64,000 nt of DNA from Mangrovibacter yixingensis (GTDB lineage: Bacteria > Pseudomonadota > Gammaproteobacteria > Enterobacterales > Enterobacteriaceae). Shown piece after piece: positions 60,797-64,000 of this stretch. The stretch covers positions 62,001-126,000 of the forward strand of contig NZ_JAIVKM010000009.1 in the NCBI RefSeq assembly GCF_020523985.1. Direction: 5' to 3'. Positions within the stretch are counted from its first letter, which is position 1. Each line of letters begins with the position of its first letter. The notes beneath the pieces are model-generated. The model was not told the origin of the DNA and searched no databases. It was given only the letters and a program-made list of their open reading frames with translations. A program made the translations under genes and the position numbers.

Positions 60797-63580
60797 TTAA
60801 TGCGCTTTATCCCAATTGGAACCACTACCGACTTCTACCAGCAACGGCACATCGAGTTTCATACAATTTTCCATCAATTCATGCACTTTCTTCGCAACCA
60901 GATCAAGGCTGTCTTTGTGTACTTCAAACACCAGCTCATCGTGGACTTGCATGATCATTTTTACGGGCGGCTGTTCTGCCTGTAACCAGCCATCAACAGC
61001 AATCATCGCTTTCTTGATGATATCTGCAGCTGTACCTTGCATTGGTGCGTTGATAGCAGCACGCTCAGCACCAGCACGACGAGCCGCATTACTGGATTTA
61101 ATATCTGGCAGGTAGAGGCGTCGCCCTTCCAGTGTTTCAACATACCCTTGCTCTTTTGCCTGTACCCTGGTCCGCTCCATATAGTGCAGAACTCCCGGAT
61201 AGCGTTCGAAGTAAAGGTCCATATAACGCTGCGCTTCTTTACGGGGGATATTCAGTTGGCGTGAAAGCCCAAATGCACTCATCCCATAAATCAGGCCAAA
61301 ATTGATTGCTTTAGCGCTCCGCCGCTGTTCCGTTGTCACTTCATCTAAAGAAAGACCAAACACTTCTGCGGCTGTTGCCCGGTGAATATCTTTCCCTTCG
61401 GCAAATGCCGCCAGTAACCCCGCATCCTGAGAAAGGTGCGCCATAATACGCAACTCAATTTGCGAATAGTCTGCTGAAACAATGACGTAATCATCTGGGG
61501 CAATAAATGCCTGGCGAATACGCCGGCCCTCATCGTTACGAACCGGGATATTTTGCAGATTCGGATCGGTGGAAGATAAACGCCCCGTTGCTGTCACCGC
61601 CTGGTGATATGAGGTGTGCACTCGCCCAGTTTTGGGGTTAATCATTAACGGGAGTTTATCGGTATAGGTTGATTTCAGTTTTGCAAGGCCTCGGTATTCT
61701 AAAATCACTTTTGGCAGCGGGTAATCCAGTGCTAATTCTTCCAGCACTTCTTCTGAAGTTGAGGGGGCACCACCAGGGGTTTTCTTCAGTGGCTTAATGC
61801 CTTGTTTTTCAAACAGGATGGTCTGTAGTTGTTTCGGTGAAGAGAGATTAAAAGGTTCGCCCGCCAGTTCATGTGCTTTTACCTCAAGCTCTGCCAGACG
61901 GGTGGTCAATTCACCAGAGTGATGATGCAACACAGCCGGGTCGATTTTAACGCCATTACGTTCAATCCGTGACAGCACTGGCATCAGCGGCATTTCTATC
62001 TCGCGAAATACATTCAACGGCCCTTCAAGCTGCTGAAGCTTTGGCCACATTTTTAAATGTAGCTGCAAAGTTACATCGGCATCTTCTGCTGCATAGGGAC
62101 CAGCCGTTTCAATATCTATTTGATTGAATGTGAGCTGTTTTTTCCCTTTACCGGCAATTTCTTCAAAGGTAATCGTTTTATGGTTGAGCCAGCGAGAGGA
62201 GAGACTGTCCATATCGTGACGCCCGGCCACACTGTCCAGAATATATGACTCCAGCATGGTATCAAACTCAACACCCGCCAGTTCAATGCCGTAGTTTTGC
62301 AAAATTCCACGGTCAAACTTGAGATTCTGCCCTACCTTACGGACATCATCGCTTTCTAGTATGGGGCGCAGTAATTCAAGAGCACGTTCCCGCGATATTT
62401 GTTCTGGCGCATCCAGGTAATCATGTGCAACAGGAATATAAATTGCCTGCCCAGGCTCTGTCGCAAAGGACAACCCCACTAAATTTGCCAGAATGTTATC
62501 CAGGCTATCCGTTTCGGTATCAAATGCCACAAGCGGTGCTGCCTGGATTTTATCTATCCATGTCAGTAAGGTTGCTTCATCCTGTACCGTGACGTAATTA
62601 TCCCGCGACAACACAGGAGCAGCCTCTTCTTCAACTGGCTCAGCCTGAGTGTTGCTTACCGCCTGAACAGGTTTAGCGCCTTTTGCTTTAAGCCATTTTC
62701 CATTTTCAACATCACTGATCCAACGCTTAAACTCGTACTGGCTGAACAGAGACAGTAATGCATCGTTCTCTGGGGGTTTTACATCCAGCTCGTTGTAAGC
62801 TAATTCCAGCTCAACATCCGTCTTGATGGTTGCCAGTTTGTATGAAAGCCAGGCCATTTCTTTGTTGTTTTCCAGTTTATCGGCCATGGTCTTCGAACCA
62901 CGAAACGACAAGCCGGCAATTTTTTCTGGGTTATCATACAGTGTGCTAAGGCCACCAAGCCCTTGTAAAAGTGCCTGAGCGGTTTTCTCACCTACGCCAG
63001 GAACACCAGGGATGTTATCTGAGGAATCCCCCATTAATGCCAGAAAATCGATAATCAGCTCGGGGGGTACGCCATATTTTTGTTGAACTTCTTCCGGGCC
63101 AAGAACCGTGTTGGTCATGGTATTAATCAGTGTTACACCAGGGGTGACCAACTGCGCCATATCTTTATCACCGGTACTAATCAGTACGGGTTGGCCAGCA
63201 TCATTTGCCTGCTTTGCCAGGGTGCCTATAACATCGTCGGCCTCAACGCCCGGAACAACCAGAAGCGGTAAACCCATAGCCCGCACCATTTCATGCAATG
63301 GTGCAATTTGAACCCGTAGATCATCCGGCATTGGTGGGCGGTGTGATTTGTAATTTTCAAAAAGCTCATCGCGAAAGGTTTTGCCTTTAGCATCAAACAC
63401 GACCGCTGCATGAGAGGGATTAAACTGCAGCAGCAAGCTACGCAGCATATTGAGTACGCCATACATCGCGCCTGTCGGCTCTCCTGCACTGTTAGTCAGA
63501 GGAGGGAACGCATGGTACGCGCGATAAAGGTAGGAAGATCCATCAACGAGGATAAGCGGATTGTCAGCGATCTGAGCCAT
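60797..63580 (-). CDS. polA: DNA polymerase I
   Basis: 927 residues. The 5'-3' exonuclease domain (to about 320) contains [20 protein letters not shown] and [18 protein letters not shown]. The 3'-5' exonuclease domain (about 325-515) has catalytic FDTETDS. The polymerase domain has motif [15 protein letters not shown], motif [21 protein letters not shown] and motif C VHDELVFE. It processes Okazaki fragments and fills repair gaps. Confidence 0.98.
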   Translation of the reverse strand: MAQIADNPLILVDGSSYLYRAYHAFPPLTNSAGEPTGAMYGVLNMLRSLLLQFNPSHAAVVFDAKGKTFRDELFENYKSHRPPMPDDLRVQIAPLHEMVRAMGLPLLVVPGVEADDVIGTLAKQANDAGQPVLISTGDKDMAQLVTPGVTLINTMTNTVLGPEEVQQKYGVPPELIIDFLALMGDSSDNIPGVPGVGEKTAQALLQGLGGLSTLYDNPEKIAGLSFRGSKTMADKLENNKEMAWLSYKLATIKTDVELELAYNELDVKPPENDALLSLFSQYEFKRWISDVENGKWLKAKGAKPVQAVSNTQAEPVEEEAAPVLSRDNYVTVQDEATLLTWIDKIQAAPLVAFDTETDSLDNILANLVGLSFATEPGQAIYIPVAHDYLDAPEQISRERALELLRPILESDDVRKVGQNLKFDRGILQNYGIELAGVEFDTMLESYILDSVAGRHDMDSLSSRWLNHKTITFEEIAGKGKKQLTFNQIDIETAGPYAAEDADVTLQLHLKMWPKLQQLEGPLNVFREIEMPLMPVLSRIERNGVKIDPAVLHHHSGELTTRLAELEVKAHELAGEPFNLSSPKQLQTILFEKQGIKPLKKTPGGAPSTSEEVLEELALDYPLPKVILEYRGLAKLKSTYTDKLPLMINPKTGRVHTSYHQAVTATGRLSSTDPNLQNIPVRNDEGRRIRQAFIAPDDYVIVSADYSQIELRIMAHLSQDAGLLAAFAEGKDIHRATAAEVFGLSLDEVTTEQRRSAKAINFGLIYGMSAFGLSRQLNIPRKEAQRYMDLYFERYPGVLHYMERTRVQAKEQGYVETLEGRRLYLPDIKSSNAARRAGAERAAINAPMQGTAADIIKKAMIAVDGWLQAEQPPVKMIMQVHDELVFEVHKDSLDLVAKKVHELMENCMKLDVPLLVEVGSGSNWDKAH

Positions 63581-64000
63581 AGTCTTTTTGCCTGGTTACA
63601 GTTTAAGACTCAAGGATGCCATACACCGCAGTTAACATGAACTTTTCACCCTATTTTTATCACGAATTAACACAGATCATGCGGCAAGGCTCGCGGATCG
63701 ACCTGTGGATAACTTTGTGTATTATTTTGCAAAAAATGGTATACCCCATAGTGGGTAACAACAAAAATTCATTTAAAATCATTATATTAAATATATCTCT
63801 TTGGCGTATTTTACCGCTTGGTAATATAGCTGTAATGTGGATATAAAAAGCGTTAGTCAAGATATTCTGCTAATGATTTTTCACGTAATCAATGCATGTT
63901 ATCCCCCGTCATGGATAACGCCCTTGCTCTATTTCTGTTAAAATCACCGCCCTGTCGCACAGGCTTCAGGCTATACCCATTCATTAATTGAAAAGAGATT
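63581..64000. other. Gap upstream of polA (no gene seen)
   Basis: No convincing coding sequence. It holds the polA leader, a DnaA box at 63704-63712 and a 7-base inverted repeat at 63898-63919. In E. coli the next gene, yihG, is divergent from polA. It may start just beyond the window. Confidence 0.5.
63704..63712 (-). promoter_or_regulatory. DnaA box upstream of polA
   Basis: Perfect consensus TTATCCACA on the minus strand, about 125 bases before the polA start. DnaA has been reported to affect polA expression in E. coli. Confidence 0.5.

Noticed and set aside
63930-64000. ERIC-like or REP-like repeat at the window end
   Set aside because: Only a short similarity (GGCTATACCCATTCA) is present, too little to call a repeat element.

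Overview
The window looks like a chromosomal segment of a member of the Enterobacteriaceae. Gene content and order match the E. coli rpmBG-radC-coaBC-dut-slmA-pyrE-rph-yicC, gmk-rpoZ-spoT-trmH-recG-gltS-xanP-yicH and typA-glnALG-hemN-yihI-csrC-engB-spf-polA blocks. The LPS core genes (waaQ, wabG, wabH, waaE) are of the Klebsiella/Enterobacter/Serratia kind rather than the E. coli K-12 kind. Base composition looks moderate by eye. I cannot name the genus with confidence.

Layout. 1-11.5 kb: lipopolysaccharide core locus (end of an upstream gene, GT9 and GT2 glycosyltransferases, O-antigen ligase waaL, an inverted deacetylase gene, waaQ-wabG-wabH-GT2, then waaA-waaE-coaD). 11.5-19.0 kb: housekeeping block (mutM, rpmG, rpmB, radC, coaBC, dut, slmA, pyrE, rph, yicC). 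19.1-35.9 kb: accessory interval between yicC and ligB. It holds a dmsABC anaerobic reductase operon, an NfsB-like nitroreductase followed by a decayed NmrA-like oxidoreductase pseudogene, two LysR regulators, an AEC transporter and an XRE/MmyB regulator. It also holds a UbiD/UbiX decarboxylase pair of the AroY/gallate type with a DUF554 membrane protein, idi, a secreted tannase, and an HbpS-like/SDR pair. 36.0-48.5 kb: ligB, then gmk-rpoZ-spoT-trmH-recG, gltS, xanP, yicH. 48.5-52.5 kb: fabY(yiiD)-dtd-yihX and typA. 52.5-57.2 kb: glnA-glnL-glnG with sigma-54/NtrC control sites, and yshB. 57.2-64 kb: hemN, yihI, the small RNAs CsrC and Spot 42, engB and polA.

How the parts work together. The waa genes build the inner and outer LPS core, and WaaL caps it with O antigen. 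The glnALG block is the nitrogen-regulated glutamine synthetase/two-component system. The most distinctive module is at 27.9-34.5 kb. A signal-peptide-bearing tannase should release gallate from galloyl esters. A UbiD-type decarboxylase with its prenyl-FMN synthase, divergent from a LysR regulator, could convert gallate (or protocatechuate) to a phenol. The neighbouring idi could supply the dimethylallyl precursor of the prenyl-FMN cofactor.

Other points of interest: LigB lacks the segment that normally carries nucleotidyltransferase motif IV. A 60-codon membrane-protein-like frame with a possible CTG start lies tightly between yihI and hemN. A Fur-box-like site and a hairpin lie in the gene-free dmsA-nitroreductase gap. 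Several stacked hairpins lie between slmA and pyrE. A palindrome occurs twice upstream of the HbpS/SDR operon.
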